Of a stretch of DNA of 64,000 nucleotides, positions 1-9,242 are shown piece by piece; position 1 is the first letter of the stretch, and each line of letters begins with the position of its first letter. The stretch is from the NCBI RefSeq assembly GCF_015476545.1, contig NZ_JADMKV010000009.1, positions 29,757 through 93,756 of the forward strand, read 5' to 3'. The position numbers were made by a program, and so were the translations under genes. A model generated the notes under the pieces. That model worked only from the letters and a program-made list of their open reading frames with translations, did no database searches and was not told the DNA's origin. This stretch comes from Methylobacter sp. BlB1. GTDB taxonomy: Bacteria; Pseudomonadota; Gammaproteobacteria; Methylococcales; Methylomonadaceae.

Positions 1-435
1 AAAACGCTGGAAGTGGAAATCAAAACCAATCAGGACATACCCACGGACGGTAAATCCGGCGCCTTCGGCTATGCGGTATTGACCGACGGCGGCAACAACG
101 TGCTGGTGCTGGTCACTCACTTGCCTATCGATGACAGTTCCCATGAAGCCATGCCATCCGGATTTCATGCCCATGTTCTGGATCTGAAAGAACCGACCGG
201 TGCCTGTTCCGGCGCCAATTTTGAAGTGGACCTGGAAAATTCCGGCAAGAACACGGCTTTCGACGCCGATTACAAATGGAAAACCGAAGACAATAAAATC
301 TCTGTCGAAAAAGTGCCCGCCAGCGATCTGGGCGATGCAGGCGTGGAATCGGTCGTCTCATTCACGCTGAAACCGATACTGGACACCAATAAAAAACCGA
401 CCAATCTTTGCGTGACAGTGGTGGATAAGGTCTAG
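1..435 (+). CDS. Hypothetical protein, 3' end only
   Basis: The frame is open from base 1 and ends at TAG 433-435, so the 5' part lies outside the window. The visible ~144 residues are hydrophilic and rich in Asp, Lys and Thr, with two Cys (in 'TGACSGANF' and 'TNLCVTVVD') and no transmembrane segment. The alternating hydrophobic pattern suggests a beta-rich, possibly exported domain, which is inference only. I do not recognise the family. A stack of inverted repeats follows the stop codon. Confidence 0.6.
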   Translation, partial: KTLEVEIKTNQDIPTDGKSGAFGYAVLTDGGNNVLVLVTHLPIDDSSHEAMPSGFHAHVLDLKEPTGACSGANFEVDLENSGKNTAFDADYKWKTEDNKISVEKVPASDLGDAGVESVVSFTLKPILDTNKKPTNLCVTVVDKV

Positions 436-444
436 ACTCGCCCT

Positions 445-676
445 TATACGGCGCAATGCTGATAAGGTATCGCGCCGTATAGTTGAGTAGGCTGGGTTGA
501 TAAACCCAGCATTTAGCGTCTGTCCATCTTCGTAGGGTACGCATCGCGTACCTTTTGGAGTTGGAGTGAGCTCGGCAAGCTTTGAAAAGGTACGCGATGC
601 GTACCCTACCGTGGATTTCGCCTTGATTTTGGCCGGGCAGCTAAACCCAGCATTTCGGTTACCCACGCCGGGTTTA
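445..676. repeat. Cluster of four inverted repeats (REP-like)
   Basis: Four palindromes follow each other in the gap after the first gene. They are a 10-bp perfect arm pair at 445-454/472-481, an 8-bp pair at 491-498/503-510, a 25-bp perfect pair at 532-555 and 585-609 (core GGTACGC/GCGTACC), and a 7-bp pair at 642-648/670-676. The 25-bp pair looks like a dispersed REP or MITE-like unit. The first hairpin might also serve to end transcription of the upstream gene, but it has no T-run. No coding capacity is seen in 436-840. Confidence 0.7.
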
Positions 677-711
677 CGCTAAAGCTCCAACCCAGCCTAA
701 ATATGCTTGTC

Positions 712-812
712 TGTAGGATCGAATTCACTCGTGCCCCTTGTGGGTATTCGACCCGAAATTGCCGCCAAGATATGGAACAGCAATAGGCAGTGCGAATGAA
801 TTCGCACCTACA
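712..812. repeat. MITE-like 101-bp element with imperfect terminal inverted repeats
   Basis: The segment starts TGTAGGATCGAATTCA and ends with a sequence whose reverse complement starts TGTAGGTGCGAATTCA. This gives terminal inverted repeats of about 23 bp with a few mismatches. The same palindromic core (TCGAATT.AATTCGA, flanked by TGTAGG/CCTACA) recurs near 16819-16846 and inside 20099-20266, so it is a dispersed family in this genome. No coding sequence is present. Confidence 0.6.
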
Positions 813-840
813 CGCGCACTTGAAATGTTCCGTGGATCTG

Positions 841-1203
841 TTAGCGATCAAGATCCGCTTCTTCATCCCCGGTCAACAGCCTTGAGCGAGTGATAAACCG
901 CACGCCTTCGGGCGCTTCCAGCGAGAAACCGCTGCCCCTGCCGGGCACCACGTCGATGATCAGATGGGTATGCCGCCAGTATTCGAATTGATCGGCGCCC
1001 ATGTAGAAAGGACAGCCTTCAATCTCGCCCAGCTTCACGTCAGAATCACCGACCCGGAATTCGTCTTGCGGATAACACATGGGCGCGCTGCCGTCGCAGC
1101 AGCCGCCCGACTGGTGGAACAACAGTTCGCAGCCGTGCAACCGCTTGAGCTTGGCGATCAGCTCGGCAGCGGCCGGGGTGCAGGAAACGCGGGTCACGCT
1201 CAT
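841..1203 (-). CDS. DUF779 family protein
   Basis: This 120-residue protein matches the DUF779 family by its Cys-rich segment 'GGCCDGSAPMCYP' (about residues 33-45) and the later 'GCPFYMGADQFEYW'. DUF779 genes commonly sit beside aldehyde dehydrogenases of the ExaC/AldB group. Here the gene starts 9 bp after the stop of such a gene on the same strand, so the two are almost certainly co-transcribed. The biochemical role of DUF779 is not settled; the conserved Cys/His suggest metal binding (inference). The start ATG at 1203 fits family length. No truncation is seen. Confidence 0.85.
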   Translation of the reverse strand: MSVTRVSCTPAAAELIAKLKRLHGCELLFHQSGGCCDGSAPMCYPQDEFRVGDSDVKLGEIEGCPFYMGADQFEYWRHTHLIIDVVPGRGSGFSLEAPEGVRFITRSRLLTGDEEADLDR

Positions 1204-1212
1204 CGGCCAACC

Positions 1213-2733
1213 TCAGAAAAATCCCAGCGCTTTCGGGCTATAGCTCACCAGCAGGTTCTTGGTATGCTGATAATGCTCGAGCATCATTTTGTGGTTCTCC
1301 CGCCCGATGCCCGACTGCTTGTAACCGCCGAAAGTCGCATGGGCCGGATAAAGGTGATAACAATTGGTCCAGACCCGTCCCGCCTGAATGCCGCGCCCCA
1401 TATGATAGGCGACGTTGATGTCCCGGCTCCAGACGCCCGCGCCTAGACCATATAAGGTTTCGTTGGCGATTGCCAGCGCTTCGGCCTGGTCCTTGAACGA
1501 GGTCACCGAAACGACAGGGCCGAAGATTTCTTCCTGGAAAATCCGCATCCGGTTGTTGCCGGCGAAGATGGTCGGCTCGACATAATAGCCGCCGGCCAGC
1601 TCGCCTTCCAGTTCGCAGCGTTTGCCGCCGGCGAGCAGTTTGGCGCCCTCCTGCTGGCCGATGTCGATGTAGGCGAGGATTTTTTCCAGCTGGTCATTGG
1701 AAGCCTGGGCGCCGACCATGGTATCGGTATCCAGAGGATGGCCGCGCCGAATATGCTGCAGGCGCGCGACGGCCCGCGCCATGAAGTCGTCATAGATCGA
1801 TGCCTGTATCAGCGCTCGGGACGGACAGGTGCAAACCTCGCCCTGATTGAGCGCAAACATCGCGAAACCTTCCAGCGCCTTATCGGCGAAATCGTCATCG
1901 TGGACCAGCACGTCCTCGAAAAAGATGTTGGGCGATTTGCCGCCCAGTTCCAGCGTCACAGGAATGAGGTTTTCCGAGGCATACTGCATGATCAGGCGGC
2001 CCGTCGTGGTCTCGCCGGTGAAGGCAATCTTGGCGATGCGCTTATTTTTGGCCAGAGGCTTGCCGGCTTCCACGCCGAAACCGTTCACGATATTCAACAC
2101 GCCGGGCGGCAGTAGATCGCCGATCAGCTCCATCAGCACCATGATGCTGGCGGGGGTCTGCTCAGCCGGCTTAAGCACGACGCAATTGCCCGCAGCCAGC
2201 GCCGGCGCAAGTTTCCAAGCGGCCATCAGGATGGGGAAGTTCCATGGGATGATCTGCCCGACCACGCCCAGAGGCTCGTGGAAATGGTAGGCAATGGTGT
2301 CATGGTCTATTTCGCTCAACGCGCCTTCCTGGGCGCGGATGCAGGAGGCGAAATAGCGAAAATGGTCGACAGCCAGCGGGATATCGGCGGCCAGGGTTTC
2401 GCGGACCGGCTTGCCGTTGTCCCAGGTCTCCGCCACCGCCAGCATTTCCAGGTTGGCTTCCATGCGGTCGGCGATTTTCAGCAGGATGTTTGAGCGGTCT
2501 GCGGGAGCCGTGCGGCCCCAGGCGTCTTTCGCGGCATGGGCGGCATCCAGGGCCTTTTCGATATCCTCAGCCGATGAGCGGGCGACCTCGCAGAAGGTCT
2601 TTCCGTTGATCGGGCTTGGATTCTCGAAATAAAGTCCGTTGGCAGGCGCTATCCAGGCGCCGCCGATGTAGTTGTCGTAGCGGGATTTGAAATGGACTTT
2701 GCTGTCGGCCTGGTTGGGATCAATGTAACGCAT
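1213..2733 (-). CDS. NAD-dependent aldehyde dehydrogenase, ExaC/AldB type
   Basis: A full-length 506-residue ALDH-superfamily enzyme oxidising aldehydes to acids with NAD(P)+ in the cytoplasm. The catalytic Glu lies in 'LELGGKSPN' (about residue 262) and the nucleophilic Cys in '[11 protein letters not shown]' (about residue 301). The cofactor motif '[20 protein letters not shown]' is intact. Overall sequence resembles the acetaldehyde/propionaldehyde dehydrogenases AldB/ExaC. DUF779 follows directly downstream. In a methylotroph a role in aldehyde detoxification is plausible, but the substrate cannot be read from sequence. The start at 2733 gives the usual family N-terminus. Confidence 0.93.
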   Translation of the reverse strand: MRYIDPNQADSKVHFKSRYDNYIGGAWIAPANGLYFENPSPINGKTFCEVARSSAEDIEKALDAAHAAKDAWGRTAPADRSNILLKIADRMEANLEMLAVAETWDNGKPVRETLAADIPLAVDHFRYFASCIRAQEGALSEIDHDTIAYHFHEPLGVVGQIIPWNFPILMAAWKLAPALAAGNCVVLKPAEQTPASIMVLMELIGDLLPPGVLNIVNGFGVEAGKPLAKNKRIAKIAFTGETTTGRLIMQYASENLIPVTLELGGKSPNIFFEDVLVHDDDFADKALEGFAMFALNQGEVCTCPSRALIQASIYDDFMARAVARLQHIRRGHPLDTDTMVGAQASNDQLEKILAYIDIGQQEGAKLLAGGKRCELEGELAGGYYVEPTIFAGNNRMRIFQEEIFGPVVSVTSFKDQAEALAIANETLYGLGAGVWSRDINVAYHMGRGIQAGRVWTNCYHLYPAHATFGGYKQSGIGRENHKMMLEHYQHTKNLLVSYSPKALGFF

Positions 2734-3135
2734 ACGGGTCTCCGAATGTAGATAGATGTGCGCCCCATCTACAATGCCGTCAATAAACCGCAGCCGTCAT
2801 CACCATGAATAAGTCGAATCTGGTAATCCGGATGTCATTGTGAAGGGAGTCAAAAACTGCTGCCTTACAATATCATCGAAGATTCGGTTATACAACTTTG
2901 CCTAATTTCTATCCCGGATATTTCATGAAACCACAGAGAACGCTAAGAAAAGCAAGGTGCTGTCATTTTCTTCCCGTCACTTTATGAATTCATCCGGAAA
3001 TAGTTGCCAGCATTTGAATTGAAAAGCCTTCGTGTACTTCGTATCCTTCGTGGTGAAATATTCAGGCTATGCTTACATTCTTGATAGTATACAGATCTGT
3101 CTACATCTATCGCTAACTGCTACGGGAGACCCGAT
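2734..3135. other. Intergenic region with a degenerate inverted repeat
   Basis: This 400-bp gap between the leftward aldehyde dehydrogenase and the rightward DUF1348 gene must hold both promoters, but I cannot place them with confidence. It contains 'CCACAGAGAACGCTAAG' at ~2932 and 'CCTTCGTGTACTTCGTATCC' at ~3028, roughly reverse-complementary. This pair resembles a very common noncoding repeat of proteobacterial genomes. No gene is seen. Confidence 0.45.
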
Positions 3136-3603
3136 ATGGAAAACAAACCGCCGCTTCCCCCTTTTACGCCTGAAACCGCCGCCCAAAAGGTACGCATGGC
3201 TGAGGATGCGTGGAACACCCGCGATCCGGATCGTGTAGTGCTTGTCTACACGGAAGACTCCCATTGGCGCAATCGCGCCGAATTTCCGGTTGGGCATGAG
3301 GAAATTCACCAGTTCCTGTCGCGCAAATGGGCCAGGGAACTGGATTACCGGTTGATCAAAGAATTATGGGCTTGCACCGGCAACCGCATCGCCGTGCGTT
3401 TTGCCTACGAATGGCATGATGACTCCGGGCAGTGGTTCCGCAGCTACGGCAATGAAAACTGGGAATTCAACGAGCACGGCTTCATGATGCGCCGCTACGC
3501 CAGCATTAACGATCTGCCCATCAAGGAGTCCGAGCGCAAGTTCTTCTGGCCGCTGGGCAGACGTCCCGATGATCATCCGGGGCTGAGCGATCTGGGCCTG
3601 TAA
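3136..3603 (+). CDS. DUF1348 (NTF2-like fold) protein
   Basis: The 155-residue product matches DUF1348 along its length, with '[13 protein letters not shown]' near the N-terminus, then 'W..R.EF..G.EEI..FL..KW', and '[19 protein letters not shown]' in the middle. The family adopts an NTF2-like/SnoaL fold with a ligand pocket; its function is unknown. A GGGAG ribosome-binding site lies 8 bp before the ATG at 3136. It is transcribed alone, divergent from the aldehyde dehydrogenase. No signal peptide is present, so it is cytoplasmic. Confidence 0.88.
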   Translation: MENKPPLPPFTPETAAQKVRMAEDAWNTRDPDRVVLVYTEDSHWRNRAEFPVGHEEIHQFLSRKWARELDYRLIKELWACTGNRIAVRFAYEWHDDSGQWFRSYGNENWEFNEHGFMMRRYASINDLPIKESERKFFWPLGRRPDDHPGLSDLGL

Positions 3604-3712
3604 AAACAGGCTGGCGGGGATATCATCACTGCGCCATCTCTAACGGATTTTTTACCGCTCGGGCCGAAGATGGCGCAATCATCTGAAACTGCCGCCCTCT
3701 GTCAGCGGCTTC

Positions 3713-4081
3713 TCAGCTTCTGTTCAATGCGGCCGCGGCATCCTGTTCGTTTCCGGCCAGATGCGCATCGCGGGGCGGCAATACATCAGCGACAGCCTCC
3801 AGGCGCTTCCAGGCCGGCACGGGCGTTTCACACTGGGCCTTGGGCACAAAAGCCGATTCCTCGATCAATTCCATTTTGTGGATATAACGCGGACAGTTCG
3901 GGAACATTTCCCGCACTTTGACCCGCAGCACCAGTTCGGCTTCCGGCCAGTGCTTGAGCAAGGGATCATCTTCCTGGATGAAAGCGTTGCCGTTCAGGCG
4001 AAGGCGGGCCTGTCTCTGAAAATCGACGAACAACAGACCGACATGCGGGTTAACCAATACGTTGCCGGCCGAAATATACAT
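3713..4081 (-). pseudogene. Pyridoxamine 5'-phosphate oxidase family protein, N-terminus missing
   Basis: The frame carries the C-terminal part of a PNPOx-like FMN-binding split-barrel protein: 'YISAGNVLVNPHVGLLFVDF' followed by a basic strand and 'MFPNCPRYIHKM'. Family members have about 60-80 further residues upstream, with the first FMN-binding strands. Reading back from the ATG at 4081, the frame stays open only about 27 more codons to a TAG near 4160 and shows no recognisable N-terminal domain. I call it a 5'-truncated remnant. A short divergent but active form cannot be excluded. Confidence 0.55.
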
Positions 4082-4275
4082 GCCGCTGTCGCAAAGTTTC
4101 TCAGGCTGGGCAGAAGGCCCAAGCCAGTCAATTTGATGAGCGGCAGCGCGCTCTGACCCTATCTAAAACGGGCCATCATTTGAAATTAACTGGAAACTTG
4201 GGCCGCTTTACCAAGCTATCACTTTAACTCGGGCGCTCTATCCCCTCTCCAGATTTTGCGCCCGTCCCTCTGAGC

Positions 4276-4632
4276 CTATTTCGACACTGGGTTTTTAAGT
4301 TGCAGGTTATTTTTTACGGATTTAACGCCTTCGACTCGCTGGGCAACCTCAGTCGCTGTAGTGATATCCTCTTCAGAGTCTACGGAGCCACTTAATTGCA
4401 CTACACCGTCGCGTGTTTCCACGTCGATGCTGAAGACGCTGAGTTTGGGGGTATTGACTATGGCGGCTTTTACCTTGGTCGTAATCATGGCGTCATCCAC
4501 ATATTCACCGGTGGCTTGGCCGCCTCCGGCTGCCAGCTCCATCCTTTCGCCCGCTATCGCAGTCCCGTAACCGGCCATTGATGTGAGTATCAGAGCGTAA
4601 AGAAATGCTGAGCGATAGTTGATTGATTTCAT
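4276..4632 (-). CDS. BON-domain periplasmic protein (OsmY-like)
   Basis: The 118-residue product has a signal peptide (hydrophobic 'SAFLYALILTSMAGYGTAIA') and one BON domain: 'DDAMITTKVKAAIVNTPKL', then the strand 'VETRDGVVQLSGSVDSEED', then 'VKSVKNNLQLK'. BON domains bind phospholipid, and OsmY-type proteins act in the periplasm under envelope or osmotic stress. I chose the ATG at 4632 over the longer frame to 4725. It has a GGAG ribosome-binding site 9 bp upstream and starts exactly at the signal peptide. It appears monocistronic. Confidence 0.85.
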   Translation of the reverse strand: MKSINYRSAFLYALILTSMAGYGTAIAGERMELAAGGGQATGEYVDDAMITTKVKAAIVNTPKLSVFSIDVETRDGVVQLSGSVDSEEDITTATEVAQRVEGVKSVKNNLQLKNPVSK

Positions 4633-4818
4633 AACGAATTCTCCAGATGAATAATTAAATGATAACGGCCGGCTCGTCTCGTTATTTAGGCTTGCTTGCC
4701 AGTCATAGCGGATAGCTCTAGCCACCTTTTTACTTCGGAATCAATAAAGGCAAGACGCCCATCCTAATCAATGAATATCACCTGCCGATTCCCTCCCCCT
4801 GCCGTCCCCCTTTAAACA

Positions 4819-4975
4819 TCAGCGCATCGCCATGTTTGCCATTTGCTTGCAACTGTCGGAGCATTCACGGCAGGCAGATGCACAGGCTTTCATGTTCCCG
4901 ATACTGGCGCAGGCCTCGCAGATTTCAACACAGACTTCACAGGTGCAAAGGTAGAAATGGAATTGCTTAGCATGA
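4819..4975 (-). pseudogene. C-terminal remnant of a Csp-type copper storage protein (DUF326-like)
   Basis: Translation of the minus strand gives a Cys-rich helix pattern: 'CTCEVCVEICEACAS', then 'MKACASACRECSDSCKQMA', ending at TGA 4821-4819. The CxxxC spacing is that of the four-helix-bundle copper storage proteins Csp1/Csp3, whose Cys residues fill the bundle core with Cu(I). Only the last one to two helices are in frame. Upstream, an alternative frame carries 'MLENPDHAYCSASANFM', so a frameshift or deletion has destroyed the N-terminal half. Csp proteins are well known from methanotrophs, which fits the suggested host. Confidence 0.6.
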
Positions 4976-5759
4976 AGTTGGCTGACGCTGAGCAGTAGGC
5001 ATGGTCGGGATTCTCCAACATTAGAAAGACAAACGTGGCCTGATGGGCACGCGGCTTGTTATAGAAAACCAGGCTTCGCCATGTACTTTAGGTCAAAACC
5101 TAACCAATAATTTAACCCGGCCAGTGATTGCGCATCGGTGCGATACCATACATAAAATATTTTTTGTGATAGACAAGGCGAATTTCTCGATAGACTTTCA
5201 GCCCGCCTTTTACGTACCATCACCTAGTGCAAGCTGTTGTAGCGGCGTCCATCAAGAATCATGCACATCATGAGTTGGTCGTTGCGGCGAAGACGGCATC
5301 AAGCCGTGGCCCGTGCCTGCCATTACCGACGACGGGAGAAAAATAATCGACAACTGTAGTACTAGGATCAATAACGTATTAGGTCATCGATCATGAGCAG
5401 GAAATTGAACCTCTCCCGAGACCTTCGAACCCGTTTTCAGTTTTCTAATAATGTCAGGTTGCACTGACATTTAGCATGAGTCTTAGAGAAATTGCGCCAT
5501 TTTTAACAATGGCGAATCTGCTATTGGTGATAGGAATATAGAGCCGCATGAAGTCCTCCGCCTCAAAGTGACTCAATCAATGTGTGGAAGCGCACTGACT
5601 TCAACAAACCTTATAGTTAATCTTTAATTAAATCATGGCATTTTGCAGAATGCCTACCCATTCAAATCTCAGTAGGAGGGCTAATAAAGCCCCAACAACT
5701 GAAGAAGTGCTTTTAAATCACCTTAAAAAACTAAACCAGTCTCAGTAGAGGAATCGATC
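4976..5759. other. Noncoding stretch, no gene recognised
   Basis: Apart from possible leftovers of the copper-storage gene at its left edge, I see no convincing gene, RNA or terminator here. Short open frames lack ribosome-binding sites and family resemblance. The last 100 bases must contain the promoter of the secreted protein that starts at 5760. Confidence 0.4.
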
Positions 5760-6155
5760 ATGAAAGCTATAGAAAAAGTATCGAATACAGCTGGATTTTC
5801 TACAAAAAAGTTCTGGCTGCCGTTGGTCTTCGGAGCCAGCCTGATCTACATGGGCAATCCTCTGCAGGCAGGAGAACAGCAAGGGGCGAGCGGTGAGCCT
5901 ACGCAGTCCAAAGGCAGCGAAGGAGAGCCTGGCAAATGGGGAAGAGCGTTTCGTATTGAAGGCCAAGGTAGCGGCAAGAAGGACCTGCCGAAAGTGAACA
6001 TGGGTAACAGGCCTGGAGGTAGTCCGGAAGGCAACAAACCGGGCAGTAGCCAGGAAAGCACCGGTACAACTTCAGGCAGCGAGGGAAGCACCGACAAGCC
6101 GGATGTCAACATGGGCAATAGGCCCGGCGGTGATCCGACACGCAGAGAAGAATAG
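5760..6155 (+). CDS. Small secreted Gly/Ser/Pro-rich protein with a repeated motif
   Basis: The 131-residue product has an N-terminal signal peptide (hydrophobic 'FWLPLVFGASLIYMGNPLQA', likely cleaved near residue 38). The mature part is low-complexity, rich in Gly, Ser, Glu and Pro. The motif VNMGNRPGG occurs twice (about residues 79-87 and 117-125), spaced by a Ser/Gly linker. An AGAGGA ribosome-binding site precedes the ATG at 5760. I do not recognise a family. Such a composition suggests a disordered periplasmic or surface protein. It stands alone between noncoding DNA and an IS remnant. Confidence 0.65.
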   Translation: MKAIEKVSNTAGFSTKKFWLPLVFGASLIYMGNPLQAGEQQGASGEPTQSKGSEGEPGKWGRAFRIEGQGSGKKDLPKVNMGNRPGGSPEGNKPGSSQESTGTTSGSEGSTDKPDVNMGNRPGGDPTRREE

Positions 6156-6359
6156 CCCGGATGCCCAATAACTGAGCACAAGCCCTGCTATTGGCAGTGA
6201 GCATGTCAATAAAGATACCAGTTTCTGAAGGACAGCAATTCTGATCGATCTATTCGATCACGCCCAATACCTATCAGGACGGTATTCTCTATGGTTCGTA
6301 AACTGCCGTGATCCGGTTAAACATCAGCTGCGCTTTCATAAACAGGACTTACGCAAGCC

Positions 6360-6418
6360 TGTGGGGCGGCTTTAGTCGCCTATTTTCGCCCCAGGAGGCG
6401 ACTAAAGTCGCCCCCACA
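6360..6418. repeat. REP-like inverted repeat
   Basis: Two arms, 6360-6381 and 6396-6418, are reverse complements over about 22 bp with one or two differences (core GGCGACTAAAG). They are separated by 14 bp. Their position next to the 3' end of the decayed transposase suggests a REP/BIME-type unit, not a terminator, since no T-run follows. Confidence 0.7.
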
Positions 6419-6836
6419 GATTTTAATCATGAAATCCTTCTGGTTAGCCAAGGGTGAACTCCTCAAGCCAAACACTAGACATTGATGTCTTTCGGCCTCT
6501 TCGACAGAGGCTTTTTTTTGCGCCCAAGCATACTTAATCGTGTGCATCAGCTCGATGCCTTGCAGAATGATGCTGGCCGAACGAAAGGATTTGAATCCGG
6601 GCATCGGTCGAATAATGCGTTTGATGGCCCGATGGTCTTGTTCGATGCGATTGTTCAGGTATTTGCTCTGACGTATCTCGACCGCGTGACCGGTCTCCTC
6701 CTGGAGTGCCTCGAGCCGCGGCGCATTGGCGCCGCTCTGGTCGACCGTGACCTTGTCCGGTAGACCGTGCTGATGGATGGCTTTCTTGAAAAACAATGAC
6801 GGCTTTTTCAAATCGGTGGCCTTTGAAGTCGATCAT
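6380..6836 (-). pseudogene. IS6-family transposase remnant with internal deletion
   Basis: The C-terminal half of an IS6/IS240-type DDE transposase is readable: 'HGLPDKVTVDQSGANA', 'YLNNRIEQDHRAIKRIIRPM' (region of the last catalytic acid), 'GFKSFRSASIILQGIE'. The first residues, 'MIDFKGHRFEKAVI', occur in another frame at 6836-6795. About 100 residues that normally lie between these two parts, including the first catalytic Asp, are missing. The element is therefore inactive. No clear terminal inverted repeats remain. Confidence 0.8.
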
Positions 6837-7131
6837 GCAGATAGTTTAAGCGGTGTTGATCGAGCGCATAGCCTACCGGAATCAATGCTCCCTCTGCTAA
6901 CGCGCCAAAACCGGCTCTTTTCCCGGCATCAATCCCATCACTATGAGCTAAGCGTACGTTAATCTAGCTGAGGTATTCTTAATGATGCCGACTGTATCCT
7001 TTTAATCAGCATTTCAGCCTTGTGCCTCATGACTGGCAAGACGATCGCGCCAATTTGGCCGACAAGCTGAAGCTACAGCAGTACGGCTTTGTCATTTTTA
7101 AAATCCCCGCAAAGAAGTTTGTTGTTTCCTT

Positions 7132-8967
7132 ATGCAAAATCCTCATTCGAAAGTTAAACTGCTGCCCAGCAAGCCGCTGGCCTTTCTCTGGCACTATATC
7201 CGCATGCGGCCCTGGCATTTCGGCGGCCTGATGGTCATCATTTTCGGCGCTGCAAGCAGCGCGATCGCCGTACAGTACGGCATGAAGCTGCTGGTCGATG
7301 CCATGTCCGGCGACGGCCGAACCCATACCACTGTCTGGTTCGCCTTGGGGCTATTGATCAGCCTGATCGTCATCGAGAATACCCTTTTGCGCCTTAGCGG
7401 CTGGCTCGGCTCCCGTACGATACTGGCCAGCTGCGTAGACATGCGCATTGACTTGTTCAAATACCTGACCGGCCACTCGATGCGCTACTTCCAGCAGCTG
7501 CCGACCGGTTCGCTGGGCAACCGAATCACCGCGGTCTCCGGTGCGGTCGAATCGATCTATGGCGGGCTGATCTGGAGGATTATGCCGCCTGTCGTCGATT
7601 TCTTCGGCGCGATGGTGGTGCTATTGAGCGTGGATCAACGCATGGCGTTGACGTTGGTCGGCTTCGCGATCGCGGTTTCCGCGTTGATCACGGGTCTCGG
7701 CATCCGTGGCCGAACCAAGCACCAGCACTTTGCCACTCAGGTCTCAAAGGTCGGTGGTGAAGTGGTGGATGCCGTATCCAACGTCTGGACCATCAAAGCC
7801 TTTTCGGCGCGCAACCGTGAAAGCGAACGCCTGGCTCAGCTGTTTGGCGAAGAAGCGCGCGCCCATCGGCGCAGCTGGATGCATGTGGAGCTGACCCGGG
7901 TGATCCATGATATCTGCCTGTCGCTGATGGCCGGCGGGATGCTGGTGTGGGCCATCAATCTGTGGCTGGCTGGCGCCGTTACGACCGGCGATGTGGTCAT
8001 GGTCAGCACGCTGACGTTTCGCATCCTGCATGGCTCGCGGGATCTGGCTTTGGCACTGGTGGACAGCACGCAGAAGATCGGCGCGATCGCCGATACCCTG
8101 CGTATCATTAGCCCGCCTCATGATCTGGACGATCCCGAGCCTCAGCTGGTCCTGACCCAAGGCAGCATCGACTTTGAGAATATCCGCTTCGTCTATCAGG
8201 GCCGTCGCGAGGTGTTTAAAGACTTCAACCTGCATATCCCGGCCGGACAAAAGATTGGCATCGTCGGCTCATCCGGTGCCGGCAAGTCCACCCTGATCAG
8301 CCTGGTCCAGCGTCTTGACGATGTGCAGGGCGGGCGTGTTCTGATCGATGGACAGGATATCCGCAGCGTCAGCCAGGACAGTCTGCGCGAGCAAATCGCC
8401 GTGGTGCCGCAGGAGACTGCGCTGTTTAACCGCAGCATCCTCGAGAACATCCGCTATGGCCGTCCCGATGCGAGCGATGAAGAAGTCTATGAAGCGGCGC
8501 GGCACGCCTTCTGTGATGAGTTCATCCGCGAGCTGCCGCACGGCTACCAGACCGTGGTCGGCGAGCGCGGTGTGATGCTCTCCGGAGGCCAGCGCCAGCG
8601 CTTGGGGATCGCACGGGCGTTCCTGAAGGATGCGCCGATCCTGATTCTCGACGAGGCCACTTCGGCGCTTGATACCCATTCCGAGGCGGAGATCCAGGCC
8701 GCCCTGAGCGAGCTGATGCACGGCCGCACGGTACTGGCCGTGGCGCACCGTCTGTCGACGCTGTCCGGTTTCGACCGCATCATCGTGCTGCATCAAGGGC
8801 ACATCGTCGAAAGCGGGTCTCCTCATGAGCTGCGCCAGAGCGGCGGCGTGTTCAACACGCTTTGGCGCCTGCAGACGGAAGGCTTCGATGCCGAGCCAAG
8901 CGCGCGCCCGAAACGGAAAAAGCAGGCATCCGACAATGTCTGCTCGCCGGATTACGACACCGAGTAG
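7132..8967 (+). CDS. ABC exporter, fused permease and ATPase (MsbA-like)
   Basis: This 611-residue half-transporter has an N-terminal type-I exporter membrane domain (residues ~15-310, about six helices) and a C-terminal nucleotide-binding domain. The ATPase motifs are complete: Walker A 'GSSGAGKST', signature 'LSGGQRQR', Walker B 'ILILDEATSAL', and the H-loop 'AVAHR'. It would work as a homodimer in the inner membrane, exporting a lipid, peptide or drug; the substrate cannot be deduced. A charged tail (~25 residues) follows the ATPase. It stands alone, with IS debris upstream. The ribosome-binding site before 7132 is weak. Confidence 0.9.
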   Translation: MQNPHSKVKLLPSKPLAFLWHYIRMRPWHFGGLMVIIFGAASSAIAVQYGMKLLVDAMSGDGRTHTTVWFALGLLISLIVIENTLLRLSGWLGSRTILASCVDMRIDLFKYLTGHSMRYFQQLPTGSLGNRITAVSGAVESIYGGLIWRIMPPVVDFFGAMVVLLSVDQRMALTLVGFAIAVSALITGLGIRGRTKHQHFATQVSKVGGEVVDAVSNVWTIKAFSARNRESERLAQLFGEEARAHRRSWMHVELTRVIHDICLSLMAGGMLVWAINLWLAGAVTTGDVVMVSTLTFRILHGSRDLALALVDSTQKIGAIADTLRIISPPHDLDDPEPQLVLTQGSIDFENIRFVYQGRREVFKDFNLHIPAGQKIGIVGSSGAGKSTLISLVQRLDDVQGGRVLIDGQDIRSVSQDSLREQIAVVPQETALFNRSILENIRYGRPDASDEEVYEAARHAFCDEFIRELPHGYQTVVGERGVMLSGGQRQRLGIARAFLKDAPILILDEATSALDTHSEAEIQAALSELMHGRTVLAVAHRLSTLSGFDRIIVLHQGHIVESGSPHELRQSGGVFNTLWRLQTEGFDAEPSARPKRKKQASDNVCSPDYDTE

Positions 8968-9242
8968 CATGGTGAGAGAGTCCGCGTTTACAGTCTGATA
9001 ATGATGGGTGGCGGAATCGCCGCCGCCTCGCCATTAGTTGGCAACGGGAATGTCCTGCGTGCGGCTTAAGCCTGTTTCACCCTGGCCGTTTCAGCCCATG
9101 ACAGTCCGCTGCCAATCACTGGCAAACCGCTGTAGCATTGATCGGTATGGATTTGCATTTCATGAATATGCGCTCGGATTAAATGCACCCAAAATTCTCG
9201 GCTTCAGAGCCTTTGTAATCGATAAAGCCAGACCTGCACCTC

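Noticed and set aside
5043..5273. 76-residue rightward open frame
   Set aside because: No recognisable start signals or family; likely chance.
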